In this document: one piece after another, positions 1-10,739 of the stretch
Layout of the letters: each line of letters begins with the position of its first letter
Position numbering within the stretch: position 1 is the first letter of the stretch
Assembly (NCBI RefSeq): GCF_032854445.1
Contig: NC_088296.1
Location: 1,488,001 to 1,552,000 of the forward strand
From: Liolophura sinensis
Lineage: Eukaryota > Mollusca > Polyplacophora > Chitonida > Chitonidae
Direction: 5' to 3'
Length of the DNA stretch: 64,000 nucleotides
Program-made: the position numbers and the translations under genes
Notes under the pieces: generated by a model
Seen by the model: the letters and a program-made list of their open reading frames with translations, nothing else
What the model was told of the DNA's origin: nothing
Databases searched by the model: none

Positions 1-2790
1 AGGATAAACTACTATCTGTTCTGCTCTAACAGTGCTCCTGCTGATTTGTATACCTGAGATAAATATCACCCAGGCACTAAAGAATACACATACACCGCTC
101 CTGACCTAACATTACACCTTCTAATTTGTACACATACAGTACACAGCGTGGGACAACGAGGGGTACACTACTATCTGTCCTGATCTAACAGTACACCTGC
201 TGATTTGTACACATGGTGTAATTATCACTCAGACACTCAGTGGTAAAATATGTTATCTGTTCTGTCCTAACAGTACACTTGTTGATTTGTACACGAGGTA
301 ATTATCACTCAGACATTCAGTGGTACAATATGTTATCTGTTCTGTCCTAACACTACACCTGTTTATTTGTACACATGAGGTAATTATCACTCAGACACTC
401 AGTGGTAAAATATGTTATCTGTTCTGTCCTAACACTACACCTGCTGATTTGTACACGAGGTAAATATCACTCAGACACTCAGTGGTACAATATGTTATCT
501 GTTCTGTCCTAACACTACACCTGTTGATTTGTACACATGAGGTAATTATCACTCAGACACTCAGTGGTACAATATGTTATCTGTTCTGTCCTAACACTAC
601 ACCTGTTGATTTGTACACATGAGGTAATTATCACTCAGACATTCAGTGGTACAATATGTTATCTGTTCTGTCCTAACACTACACCTGTTGATTTGTACAC
701 GAGGTAATTATCACTCAGACATTCAGTGGTACAATATGTTATCTGTTCTGTCCTAACACTACACCTGTTGATTTGTACACATGAGGTAATTATCACTCAG
801 ACACTCAGTGGTAAAATATGTTATCTGTTCTGTCCTAACACTACACCTGCTGATTTGTACACGAGGTAAATATCACTCAGACACTCTGTGGTACAATATG
901 TTATCTGTTCTGTCCTAACACTACACCTGTTGATTTGTACACATGAGGTAATTATCACTCAGACACTCAGTGGTACAATATGTTATCTGTTCTGTCCTAA
1001 CACTACACCTGTTGATTTGTACACATGAGGTAATTATCACTCAGACATTCAGTGGTACAATATGTTATCTGTTCTGTCCTAACACTACACCTGTTGATTT
1101 GTACACGAGGTAATTATCACTCAGACATTCAGTGGTACAATATGTTATCTGTTCTGTCCTAACACTACACCTGTTGATTTGTACACATAAGGTAATTATC
1201 ACTCAGACATTCAGTGGTACAATATGTTATCTGTTCTGTCCTAACACTACATCTGTTGATTTGTACACAAGGTAATTATCACTCAGACATTCAGTGGTAC
1301 AATATGTTATCTGTTCTGTCCTAACACTACACCTGTTGATTTGTACACATGAGGTAATTATCACTCAGACACTCAGTGGTACAATATGTTATCTGTTCTG
1401 TCCTAACACTACACCTGTTGATTTGTACACATGAGGTAATTATCACTCAGACATTCAGTGGTACAATATGTTATCTGTTCTGTCCTAACACTACACCTGC
1501 TGATTTGTACACGAGGTAAATATCACTCAGACATTCAGGGGTATAATATGTTATCTGTTCTGTCCTAACACTACACCTGTTGATTTGTACACATGAGGTA
1601 ATTATCACTCAGACACTCAGTGGTAAAATATGTTATCTGTTCTGTCCTAACACTACACCTGTTGATTTGTACACGAGGTAATTATCACTCAGACACTCAG
1701 TGGTACAATATGTTATCTGTTCTGTCCTAACACTACACTTGCTGATTTGTACACATGAGGTAATTATCACTCAGACACTCAGTGGTACAATATGTTATCT
1801 GTTCTGTCCTAACACTACACCTGTTGATTTGTACACAAGGTAATTATCACTCAGACACTCAGTGGTACAATATGTTATCTGTTCTGTCCTAACACTACAC
1901 CTGCTGATTTGTACACATGAGGTAATTATCACTCAGACACTCAGTGGTACAATATGTTATCTGTTCTGTCCTAACACTACACCTGCTGATTTGTACACAA
2001 GGTAAATATCACTCAGACATTCAGGGGTATAATATGTTATCTGTTCTGTCCTAACAGTACACCTGATTTGTACACATGAGGTAATTATCACCCAGACACT
2101 GAGGAGTACATTGCCATCTGTCCTGCTCTGGCAGTAAAATTTCTACATGAGGTAAATATCACCCATACTCTGACGGGTACACTTTCATTTGTACCGATCT
2201 AACAGTATACACCTGCTGATTTGCACACCAGGTCAGTATTACTCAGACACTGAGTGGTACCCTGCCATGTGTTCTATTCTAACAGTGCACTTTTTGATTT
2301 CTACACACGAGGCAAATATCACCCAGACACCAAAGGATAAACTACTATCTGTCCTGCTCTAACAGTGCTCCTGCTGATTTGTATACCTGAGGTAAATATC
2401 ACCCAGGCACTAAAGAATACACATACACCGCTCCTGACCTAACATTACACCTTCTAATTTGTACACATACGGTACACAGCGTGGAACAACGAGGGGTACA
2501 CTACTATCTGTCCTGCTCTAACAGTGCTCCTGCTGATTTGTATACCTGAGGTAAATATCACCCAGGCACTAAAGAATACACACACACTGGTCTTGATCTA
2601 ACATTACACCTTTAATTTGTACACATACAGTACACAGCGTGGGACAACGAGGGGTACACTACTATCTGTCCTGTTCTAACTTTACCTCTTACTTACTTCT
2701 GTTGATTTTTATACAGAGGGTAAATATCAGGTAGTCACTGAGAGTCACTGCCCTCTGTCCTATTTTAACTGTACAGCTGCTGATATATAA
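1..2790. repeat. Minisatellite/satellite, unit about 80-82 bp
   Basis: The block is built from a unit containing 'atcactcagacattcagtgg', 'atatgttatctgttctgtcc' and 'gttgatttgtacac'. The unit is 82 bp when it carries 'acacatgagg' and 80 bp when it carries 'acacgagg'. Copies between about 230 and 2045 are nearly uniform, while both flanks (1-230 and 2045-2790) are strongly diverged. The left flank (1-200) matches 2334-2520 closely, so the diverged copies also have a longer-range duplication. No coding potential is seen. Confidence 0.93.
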
Positions 2791-2999
2791 TTCTACAATG
2801 TACTTCATTTTTTTTTTTTGATAAAGAAAAACTGCTGTATACACTACATTTTTTTTAAATTATTTTTAGCCATCCATGCTGTATATGGCTTACATTGGCT
2901 TTAAATTTCTTAGGATGGCCTACTGAATGCCTTTTGATTGTTGAGCCCAAAGTGCACTTTACAAGTACCAATGCTTCACATTAGTTTGGTATCCTCTGT
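2791..2999. other. Spacer between two satellites
   Basis: AT-rich sequence with T runs near 2810 and 2850. No gene, splice signal or repeat unit is recognised. Confidence 0.5.
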
Positions 3000-4577
3000 A
3001 AACACCCTACTGTTTACCTTACATTAGTTTGTGCCTTCTGGGCAGACCCTACTGTATACCTCACATTACTTTGTGTCTTTTGTGCACACACTACTATATA
3101 CCTCACATTAGTGTGTGTCTTCTGGGCACACTCTACTGTCGACCTCACATAAGCCTGTGTCTTCTGGGCGCACCCAACTGGATACCTCCCATCAGTTTGT
3201 GTCTTCTGTGCACATCCTGCTGTATACCTCACATGGGTTTGTACTCTGGACACACGCTACTGTATACCTCACATTGGCCTGTGTCTTCTGGGCAGTACAG
3301 CAGTACTACTGTGCTCCCTCACGTTAATCTGTGTCTTCTGAGTACACCCTACTGTATACCTCACAGCAGCCTGCGTCTTCTGGGCAGTACAGCAGTACTA
3401 CTGTATACCTTATTCAGTCTCTTCTGTGCACACTCTATGGTATACCTCACATTAGCCCGTGTGTTTTGTGCACACCCTACTGCATACCTCACATTAGTTT
3501 GTATCTTTTGTGCACACCCTTTTGCATGCCTCAGATCAGTTTTTATCTTTTTTGCCCACCCTATAGCATGCCTCACATTAGTTTGTATCTTTGTATCTGC
3601 TGTGAACACCCTAATACATGCCTGACCTTAGTTTGTATCTGCTGTGAACACCCTAATACATGCCTGACCTTAGTTTGTATCTTTTGTGAACACCGTAATA
3701 CATGCCTGACCTTAGTTTGCATCTTCTGTGAACACCCTAATACATGCCTGACCTTAGTTTGCATCTTCTGTGAACACCCTAATACATGCCTGACCTTAGT
3801 TTGCATCTTCTGTGAACACCCTAATACATGCCTGACCTTAGTTTGCATCTTCTATGAACACCCTAATACATGCCTGACTTTAGTTTGTATCTTCTGTGAA
3901 CACCCTAATACATGTCTGACCTTAGTTTCTATCTTTTGTGAACACCCTAATACATGCCTGACCTTAGTTTGTATCTTTTTTGAACACCCTAATACATGCC
4001 TGACCTTAGTTTGTATCTTCTGTGAACACCCTAATACATGCCTGACCTTAGTTTGTATCTTTTGTGAACACCCTAATACATGCCTGACCTTAGTTTGTAT
4101 TTTTTGTGAACACCCTGATACATGCCTGACCTTAGTTTGTATCTGCTGTGGGCACCTCAATGGATGCTTGACACAAGTTTATGTTTTGTGCACACCCCAA
4201 TGCATGCCTCACATTAGTGCCTGTGTTCTGTGTACACCCTACTGTACACCTTGCATTACCCTGTGTCTTTTGCCCACACTCTAATGTAAACCTAATATCA
4301 GTCTGTGTTTTGTTCACACCCTATCGTACACCTCATACCATTTTTACTTTTTGTAAACTCTTCTCACTTTCGTTTCTCTCTGAATACTGTTCATTTTCTT
4401 GGCGCACCCTGCTGTATTACTTCTCATATCGGTTTGTTTCCTTAACACAGTGTATCGTGTGTTTTGCACACACACAGCTGTGCGCCTTCTCCACTTTATG
4501 TTTGTGTCTTTGATGCACATACTAGTGTAAACCCTACAGTCGTCTATGGTCTCTGGGCACACCCTACTGTATACCTT
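3000..4577. repeat. 42-bp satellite with a homogeneous core and degenerate flanks
   Basis: The unit reads approximately 'tgcctgaccttagtttgtat' then 'cttctgtgaacaccctaata' plus 'ca', 42 bp. About 13 copies from 3596 to 4150 are nearly identical. Related copies on both sides ('ctcacattagtttgtgtctt', 'gggcacaccctactgtatac') have drifted. Because 42 is a multiple of three, a single frame stays open for 14-residue repeats, giving a 317-codon open frame at 3331-4284. I regard that frame as a by-product. The left edge of the TRIM-like terminal coding segment runs directly into this array. Confidence 0.93.
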
Positions 4578-4785
4578 TTATACATATAAGAACCTACTTG
4601 TAACATGTGGGTGTGACTTTTGTCCACCGACTGCTGCTTCTATGTCCTGACTTTCTTGCACTGTCTCTTTTACTGTCACGTGTCTGGGGACAACAACGTC
4701 ATCTTGTACAAAATCTAGAAGCTTCTGTTTGCTGACCTCATGTTTCTCCAGATCTGCTCTTATCTCATTCAGCTGGTCGTCAATT
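4578..4785 (-). CDS. TRIM-type gene, terminal coding segment
   Basis: Strong acceptor 'gtcttcttctcacag' at 4786, then one base completing the split codon and 'IDDQLNEIRADLEKHEVSKQ' onward, to TAA at 4580-4578. The first ~25 residues continue a coiled coil; the rest is acidic/Gln-rich and unrecognised. A possible donor (GTAGGT, 4597-4592) lies just before the stop, so the last six codons may be intronic. Confidence 0.65.
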
Positions 4786-7700
4786 CTGTGAGAAGAAGAC
4801 AAAAAACAAAGACACACAGTGTGTACTAATCTTGGGTACCACACAGTTATGAGAATGCCATGACGTACTATTCCTAGCAGGTTAGATCTGATTTGTCTGG
4901 ACAAACGGATGTACAGTACATATATTTTCCACTTGGGTCATGTTTTGGACAACTACAGGGCTGGTACTCAGTGTTACAGAAGCACCTTTGCTGACAATAG
5001 TCACGTGCATAGAGAGGCATAACACATTTATACATACGTTTTGGAGAAGCCCGTGGAACCCTGTCAACAAACAGAATTGAAAACACATATAAAATCATGT
5101 AAAGATGATAACCGAAACTGAGATACTCTAGCCATACTTTCACCTCAACATGTAACAAGAACACAGTTGTAATTGAAATGTCTCACCTCTCCAAGTATAT
5201 AGGCACCCTTGGCTATTACCTCAAACATTTAGACCATCCCCTGATCCATTACATAGTACACATCAGCTCTCAATTCAGGTTAATAAATTTCATGGAGTTT
5301 CATACAATGCAATTTCCCCCCAAAGATCTGTTTACATACAAAACTTGTTTTTGAAAAACAACATACAATATATTTTGACATTACATACTACTTCTTTCTT
5401 GTTTTAATCAGACAGTGGTCTGGTTATGGGTAGAGAAGTCGACAGCGACCGGAGGGTACCACTGAGCAAAATAAAGCTGTTGAACTTAGGATCTACAACT
5501 TTAGTAGATCTGGCAGCATGAGATGAATTTGAACACGTGATCCCAGTTCCTAAGGCTGGTTAGGTCATGGGTAACATCTGGAGTTGAGGCAGCTGAACCA
5601 GTGTTAGAGATTGTGCATGTTTGATTTACCTGTAAAAACTTGACGTCCATTGACGCCAACAAATCCTTGGAAGCCTGTACCATCCCCTCCATTTCTTGCA
5701 CCTGTAGCTGGAAATGTTTGAGTATGGCGCTACATTCCACACTCCACTGTGAATAGCGGGTTTTCATACCATCTAAGGAGTGCTGCCTCCAGGCTTGTAA
5801 GGCTTCCAAGGCTGCACAATAAGCTTTCTCTACCTCCTGAGTGTGAAGTTCCTGGTTTTCCTGCCAAACATTTATTACCTTATAAAAATCATTTATTACC
5901 TCATCCAGACCTTTAGAACTGTGTTTAAGAAGTTTTATATGTATGTGTAACAGGGTGAAATATAACCATCACACAACTACGTCTACAATGTACCTCCGGG
6001 ATAGAGGGGATTTCCCTTTAGTCCAGTGATGTACATGTAAGTGTTGACTCAAAACCCAAAGGTACGTGCTTCAATAGCAAAAGCGGTCGTGCCATCACAA
6101 CTGATGCTCCGAACAAGGCGAGATGGTAAAGCCTTAGATGCTTCCCACGGTACTTCAGATACCTGGGGCTGGTTCAAACCCGAACGCCCCATCAGATCAA
6201 ATGGTGTACGTATATATATTATGGATATTATTATGACAGCGTACAATTGGCAATGATATATCAAATTGAGATGTCTGAGGTGGGCATATCGCATGTGTGT
6301 CAATGAGAAGAAAGTCATAATAATATGATAGTCTGATTAGATCAACCAGATATAGGCAAAATAGACTCGTCCTTCACGCTAATACGTCTCCGCATCAATC
6401 CTTGTATTCCCCTCTTTCAGTTCTTATATAAAGTCATCAGTCATCAGTGTTCGGGTTTAACACTTAAATTGTAATCTACATATATAATAGGTGACAGAAG
6501 ACAGCTTTATCAAGACTAGATGATTGACAGATGTATGTTACCTGGATTTGTGAATGATAGCAATACTCCACATAGTTAAAATGAGTCACCAGGGTATGCG
6601 GTACAACACAGGCTGAACAGGTGTCATAGAAAATACAAACCTGTATCTTCTTGTGCAGCCTCATAACTCCTGACAGTGATTCTCTAGCTTCTTGCAGCAC
6701 TTTCTCTAGTTCACTAATCTTGTTCAAAATCGCAGGCTGTAATGGAAAAAATTAAAAAAAAAACGTTAAAAAATCTGCCTTTCAAATGCCCCATCACGCT
6801 GCAGGACAAAATGCCCCATTCTTCACCACAGATCATAAATTTGGGGTCAATATATAGTTCTAAATCATGCCATATTTATTTTCATTATCGACTTATATAC
6901 TAGAATGGTACATGATTTAGATAGCGATTTAAGTTATTCGCCTAGAACATTCCTTGCTTCTTTCTAACATCAATGAAAACCGTTTACTACTTCTCTTGGC
7001 ATGATTCCAAAGTAATTTTGAACATACACAATTTCTTAGTTATTTCGTGGTTCATGTTCATCGCTGTTTTGGGTATTGACCTTACGATTATTGACTCAGA
7101 ACATCCATTTTGTTTGACAGTTGATACACGAATGTCTTTTTCGCATTACCTTGTCATTCTCAGCTGCTGATTTTATATCTAGCACAGCGTGTTTCGGATG
7201 GTCAACCACACACCCCATACAGATCACCATCCTGCATGGTACACAGTACAAGATGAATGGCTGACCGTGTCCAGCACATGACGGCTGCTGCTGCTGCGTT
7301 GATTGGTGCTCCCTGCTGACTTGACTCTGTGAAGTTTCCTGGGAGAGGTACTCCAGGGACGAAATCAGTCGGTGACGTTTCAGAGGCCCCCTCATTGGGT
7401 GACAAATAGCAAGACATTCCTGACAGTAGAACACACCACAGTTGGTACAAAACTTGACAGCTTTAGCGGGATTTTCCTCCTCACACAGAGAACAATATGG
7501 GGCGTCATCCTCAACCTTTACAGCAGAGAACTTCTCCACAATTTCCGCCAGGTGAAAGTTGGGAGGCAGACCAGCCACACCTTCTCTCCCCAGACTGGTC
7601 GATGCCCGACACACAGGGCATGCTATCTGCTGATGAATGTCCTCACTCCCCGTGCTGTCAGAGGTCTCATCTGTCTGCACAGATTTAGACTTGTCAGCAT

Positions 7701-7821
7701 ACAAATGAATGCATTCCCTACAAAAACTGTGCTGACAGGGTAGTATTACCGGTTGCCGGTATGTTTCCATACATATCGAACATGTGAGAACATCATCCCG
7801 ATTCTGCTTGCTTTCGGCCAT
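4578..7821 (-). CDS. TRIM-type protein: RING, two B-boxes, coiled coil (five coding exons)
   Basis: Probable RING E3 ubiquitin ligase of the tripartite-motif family. Exons in transcription order are 7821-7150, 6736-6641, 5860-5630, 5060-5038 and 4785-4578, all joined in frame, giving about 409 residues. The RING uses C14, C17, C29, H31, C34, C37, C68 and C71, with a long acidic/Ser-Thr insert (about 40-66) before the last Cys pair. B-box1 spans about 110-150 (C110, C113, C125, C128, C133, C136, H141, H150). B-box2 spans about 182-211 (C182, H185, C193, C196, C201, C204, H208, H211). The coiled coil follows from about 225. The start has A at -3 and G at +4. Internal exon sizes of 96, 231 and 23 nt are those typical of TRIM genes. 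The stop at 4578 follows a low-complexity tail and no SPRY, NHL or FN3 domain is present. The gene may therefore be a short TRIM, or the last exon may splice (donor-like GTAGGT at 4597-4592) to exons left of the window. The subfamily is not assigned. Confidence 0.85.
5038..5060 (-). CDS. TRIM-type gene, 23-nt micro-exon
   Basis: Minus strand: a good polypyrimidine tract ending 'ctgtttgttgacag', 23 nt encoding 'GSTGFSK' plus two bases, then donor AAC|GTATGT. The two leftover bases join the single leading A of the next exon to make an in-frame Thr codon. A 23-nt exon after the 231-nt exon is a hallmark of TRIM genes, which is why I prefer it to the alternative at 5187-5212. Confidence 0.72.
5630..5860 (-). 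CDS. TRIM-type gene, 231-nt coiled-coil exon
   Basis: Acceptor 'tgtttggcag', 77 codons in phase 0, donor CAG|GTAAAT. It starts 'ENQELHTQEVEKAYCAALEA' and ends 'LLASMDVKFLQ', with heptad-like spacing of Leu/Met/Val throughout. 231 nt is the standard length of the coiled-coil exon in TRIM genes. Confidence 0.88.
6641..6736 (-). CDS. TRIM-type gene, 96-nt exon (start of coiled coil)
   Basis: Acceptor 'ttttttccattacag', 32 codons in phase 0 ('PAILNKISELEKVLQEARES' onward), donor CAG|GTTTGT. The 96-nt length and phase are diagnostic of TRIM genes, where this exon begins the coiled coil. Confidence 0.88.
7150..7821 (-). CDS. TRIM-type gene, first coding exon (RING, B-box1, B-box2)
   Basis: 672 nt, 224 codons, ending in phase 0 after '...AENDK' with donor AAG|GTAATG. 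It encodes all three zinc-binding modules. All eight RING ligands and both B-box ligand sets are intact, so this exon looks functional. The exon continues upstream as 19 nt of 5' UTR to an acceptor at 7841-7843. Confidence 0.9.
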
Positions 7822-7840
7822 TATGAGCTCGTTTTTGTTC
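7822..7840 (-). other. 5' UTR part of the first coding exon, with upstream 3' splice site
   Basis: On the minus strand 'gccgttctcatttcag' is followed by 'gaacaaaaacgagctcat' and then the ATG. A pyrimidine-rich acceptor only 19 nt before the start codon implies that the 5' UTR is split and that at least one non-coding exon lies upstream (higher coordinates). Confidence 0.7.
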
Positions 7841-7843
7841 CTG

Positions 7844-9246
7844 AAATGAGAACGGCAAATCGCTCAGACTGGCACCTGTGAGGGTGTTCCTATTTACAAA
7901 AATATTAACGTTCAAGACAGCACACAGCCTCCATCTCTTTTCGTTTTCCAACAACATATTGGCTACAGTACTTTTGTTGCTATTCTCCAATTCTCGTTTA
8001 AGAAGCATTAAAATATCAATACAGGTATGAGGAGAGTATGCAAACCTCGCTTTCCTGAGAAGAAATCAATTCTGCTCAGTTAGAAATTTGGCGATTCTTC
8101 CTTTTATTCTGTGCAACCGACTTTTTTGACAAAGGTCTGGTCAAGCCAATTTGGGCAGAGGTGTTTGATAGTGATGTTCGATAGATATATAGCTCCCGCC
8201 CATAATTAGCAGATTTGTGTGAAAAAACGAGATTGTCGCGATTTAAAAGTAGGTTTATAAACAACCAGTACGAAAACGCCTTCAGCAGCAATGTCGGCAC
8301 TAAATATGACAATTTGGCCAAGCCTGTTGACTTCAGTGGTTATGAAGGTAACATGACCCTATATACTGTGTGATAACTGGGTCAAACCTCTGGAATATCT
8401 CTATCTGCAGAAGTTTATATAATATATAATAGATATATTAAATACCACATTACTAATAGTGACGAGTAACATGAACAGTTCTTACTTGGATTAAAACGGT
8501 TATTAATTAAGGTCAAATTTAGTCTTCCAGCTCCCAGTGTTTTATTATGTTATTGCCAGGAACCACAGAAGTACAGACTACCACTGAGCTGCTATACCCT
8601 ACGATCAACACTGGTCAAACAAAATGTTTAAACCTTAAATTTTGACTTCGCTCCAACGTGTGAAATACGTCGGATTAGATACAGTGTTATGTCGGGGACA
8701 GTTTAAAGACAACCAAATAGCCTGGATTGGAGATATGTAACCTCAGGTAGACTGTAGAAGTAGGCCAGCGTTAGTTCTGTCCTCAAACAAACAGCTCGGG
8801 CTAATGTATAAGAAGGCCAACGTGCAGCATACGGCTGTCCCGACAGAATCAGCTGTGTCAAGTTACACAAACGATCTTCAACAAAACCCTACATAATGCT
8901 TTTCAAGGTCAAAGCTTCTGAAAAGTACATTAATAACGTACTATCTCCCTGTATATATAGTGAGAAGATCGATATAATTAGACAGTATGAACTTGACCCC
9001 AATTCAATCAGTCGTTTTTCTTGAGACGAAGATATTCCAACTGTTTACAGTGTCAGAGCTTCACACAGGCTGAGAGTAGAGTCCATACAGACACACCCCT
9101 CAGTCGTACGTCCACTTCGTGTCCCTTTGTGGACGGGCAGACCACTTAAATACTGTCTGAGAGTCGGTCAAATCATCGAGTAAAGACAACTCCTTCACCT
9201 GATAGAAACATTCCGACATAAACATAGACCTACCTCATCTTACAGT
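7844..9246. other. TRIM 5' intron or upstream DNA, no feature recognised
   Basis: AT-rich non-coding sequence with no extended open frame and no repeat family that I recognise. It separates the TRIM acceptor at 7841 from the first candidate upstream donor at 9252. Confidence 0.4.
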
Positions 9247-9420
9247 ACTTACCTGTCGAAACAATTCCCACTGTGCTTCGCTACTTGACAAATCTGCGCA
9301 GACTGAAATACAAGATATTTAGTTCTGAGAAATAGGTCATCAAAGCAGGGGAGATAAATCCCTCAATATGCTTTTACACATTTACACTCTACATCCTCAC
9401 AATGGTTAACACAGTTCCCT
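8935..9420. repeat. Diverged tandem duplication, copy 1 (contains candidate first exon)
   Basis: It aligns by eye with 10255-10735 through shared landmarks in the same order: 'cctgtatatatagtgagaag', 'cacacaggctga', 'aagtaaagaca'-like, 'acttacctgtcga', 'cttagttctgagaaat' and 'aggggagataaatccctca'. Many substitutions and small indels show that the duplication is not recent. Confidence 0.75.
9253..9300 (-). other. Candidate non-coding first exon (5' end unknown), donor at 9252
   Basis: Minus strand reads 'gggaattgtttcgacag' then GTAAGTACTG, a consensus donor CAG|GTAAGT. Only the donor end is defined; the left-hand coordinate is exact and 9300 is arbitrary. It could splice to the TRIM acceptor at 7841. 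Confidence 0.4.
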
Positions 9421-9597
9421 TTTCTCTTAACACTGCACAACAGACAGCCTTACGGAGACATCACCTATAGACATTATAAATAGTAAGGCTGAAGATAATG
9501 TGTGCAAATACGTACATTATTTTAAGATTCTATTTACTTTTAGCATCATTTGGGTATACACACGTTCCTTAGCTTTGATGTTATGAGCAATAGACTT

Positions 9598-9640
9598 CAT
9601 TTATTTATTTGACTGGTGTTTTACTCCGAACTCAACAATG
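9598..9640 (-). mobile_element. SINE family 1, tail fragment
   Basis: 'ttatttatttgactggtgtt' followed by 'ttactccgaactcaa' matches the reverse complement of the family tail (consensus 'gagtacggcgtaaaacacca' plus A-rich end). Nothing of the body remains. Confidence 0.6.
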
Positions 9641-9762
9641 TGCACATAATCATAAAAATGTTGGTCTACGCAATGGCCGTTATTCACAGAGTACGGTTTT
9701 AACTACAACTGATCAGATGGCTCACAGATCAACGGTCATAACAATTTAGGCTACCTCTAACA

Positions 9763-10019
9763 ATATTTATTTGTTGATTTATATTCAAGATACTCAAGAA
9801 TACTTTACTTATACGACGGCGGCCAGCATTGCAGTGGGAGGAAACCGGGGCCCGGGGGAAGCCCACGACCCTCCGCATGATGCTGGAAGACCTTCCCACT
9901 TTCGCTTGAGACGAAGCCAGCATGAGCTGGACTTGAACTCACAGCGATCACATGGGTTGTAATCTTCTTGGTCATTGCTCAGTGCTAGCGTACTAATACC
10001 CTCGGCCACGGAGATCCCT
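9763..10019 (-). mobile_element. SINE family 1, near full-length
   Basis: Reverse-oriented copy. From tail to head it contains 'actcaagaatactttactta', 'gcagtgggaggaaaccgggg', 'aagcccacgaccctccgcat', 'gccagcatgagctggacttg' and 'cctcggccacggagatcc'. On the minus strand the head reads as a tRNA-like segment: A box near 'ccgtggccgagggtattag' and B box 'gagttcaagtcc'. The central 'gggaggaaaccgg...cccacgacc' resembles the shared central domain of MetaSINEs (from memory). Probably non-autonomous and silent. Confidence 0.8.
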
Positions 10020-10254
10020 ATGAGCAACCGATATAGGCTATTATATGACAGACAGACGGACGTACATGCATTAAGAGAACGTTTATACCCTTAACAGGAT
10101 TTTTTACTATCTTTTGTTTTTCATCTGTTTTTATATTTGGACCAGACAGGCGAACGTTGTAAGTAAACAAACAGCAATCCACATAGGCAAGATATACTTA
10201 CTTTGTGTGCCATAGGCGGCAGGTCACCGCCAGTAATCGACCTTCAGCATAACT

Positions 10255-10735
10255 GCATAATATCCCCTGTATGTATAGTGACAAGACCGACACAGTTAAA
10301 CATTATAAACCTGAACAAAAATCAGTAGTTTTTCTTTATGCGCAAATATCTACAGTTAACGGTTCACACACAGGCTGACATGGCTGATGTTAAAGTCTAT
10401 GAAAGGAAACGGCCTACTTGTATATCTATGTTGTGTCGATTTGAGGACGACCAGGCCAATTAAGCTGTGTCTGGTGATTAATTATTTATTTATTCCCATC
10501 AAGTCGGCGATACGATCAAGTAAAGACAAGTCCTTAACCAGTGTGATCATTTCCATCCAAACTACATATAATCGTCTTACAGAACTTACCTGTCGACACA
10601 AATCCCACCTGGCTGCATAACTTGAAAATGAGCAGAATGAAATAGAAAGTACTTAGTTCTGAGAAATGCACCTGATTTGTGCAGGGGAGGTAAATCCCTC
10701 AGTATGTTTGCACACATGTATACTCTGTGACATCT
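10255..10735. repeat. Diverged tandem duplication, copy 2 (contains candidate first exon)
   Basis: Counterpart of 8935-9420, with the same landmarks in the same order, including the acttacctgtcga donor and the 'ggggaggtaaatccctcagt' segment. The intervening 0.8 kb carries a SINE. Confidence 0.75.
10590..10640 (-). other. Candidate non-coding first exon (5' end unknown), donor at 10589
   Basis: Minus strand 'gtgggatttgtgtcgacag' then GTAAGTTCT, a consensus donor at the position homologous to the one at 9252. Its conservation in both copies of a diverged duplication supports function. The right-hand coordinate is arbitrary. Confidence 0.4.
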
Positions 10736-10739
10736 CAAG

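Noticed and set aside
3331-4284. 317-codon open frame with 14-residue repeats
   Set aside because: A 42-bp satellite keeps one frame open. There is no plausible start context, no non-repeat domain, and the opposite strand is also largely open.
5187-5212. 26-nt exon as the main TRIM exon between the 231-nt and last exons
   Set aside because: It fits the frame, but its acceptor lacks a pyrimidine tract. The 23-nt exon at 5038-5060 has strong signals and the typical TRIM size. Kept only as a possible alternative.
6041-6256. 71-codon open frame and a 'ggttcaaacccgaac' B-box-like string inside a TRIM intron
   Set aside because: No A box at the right distance and no tRNA-like fold seen. The open frame has no recognisable product and lies antisense in an intron.
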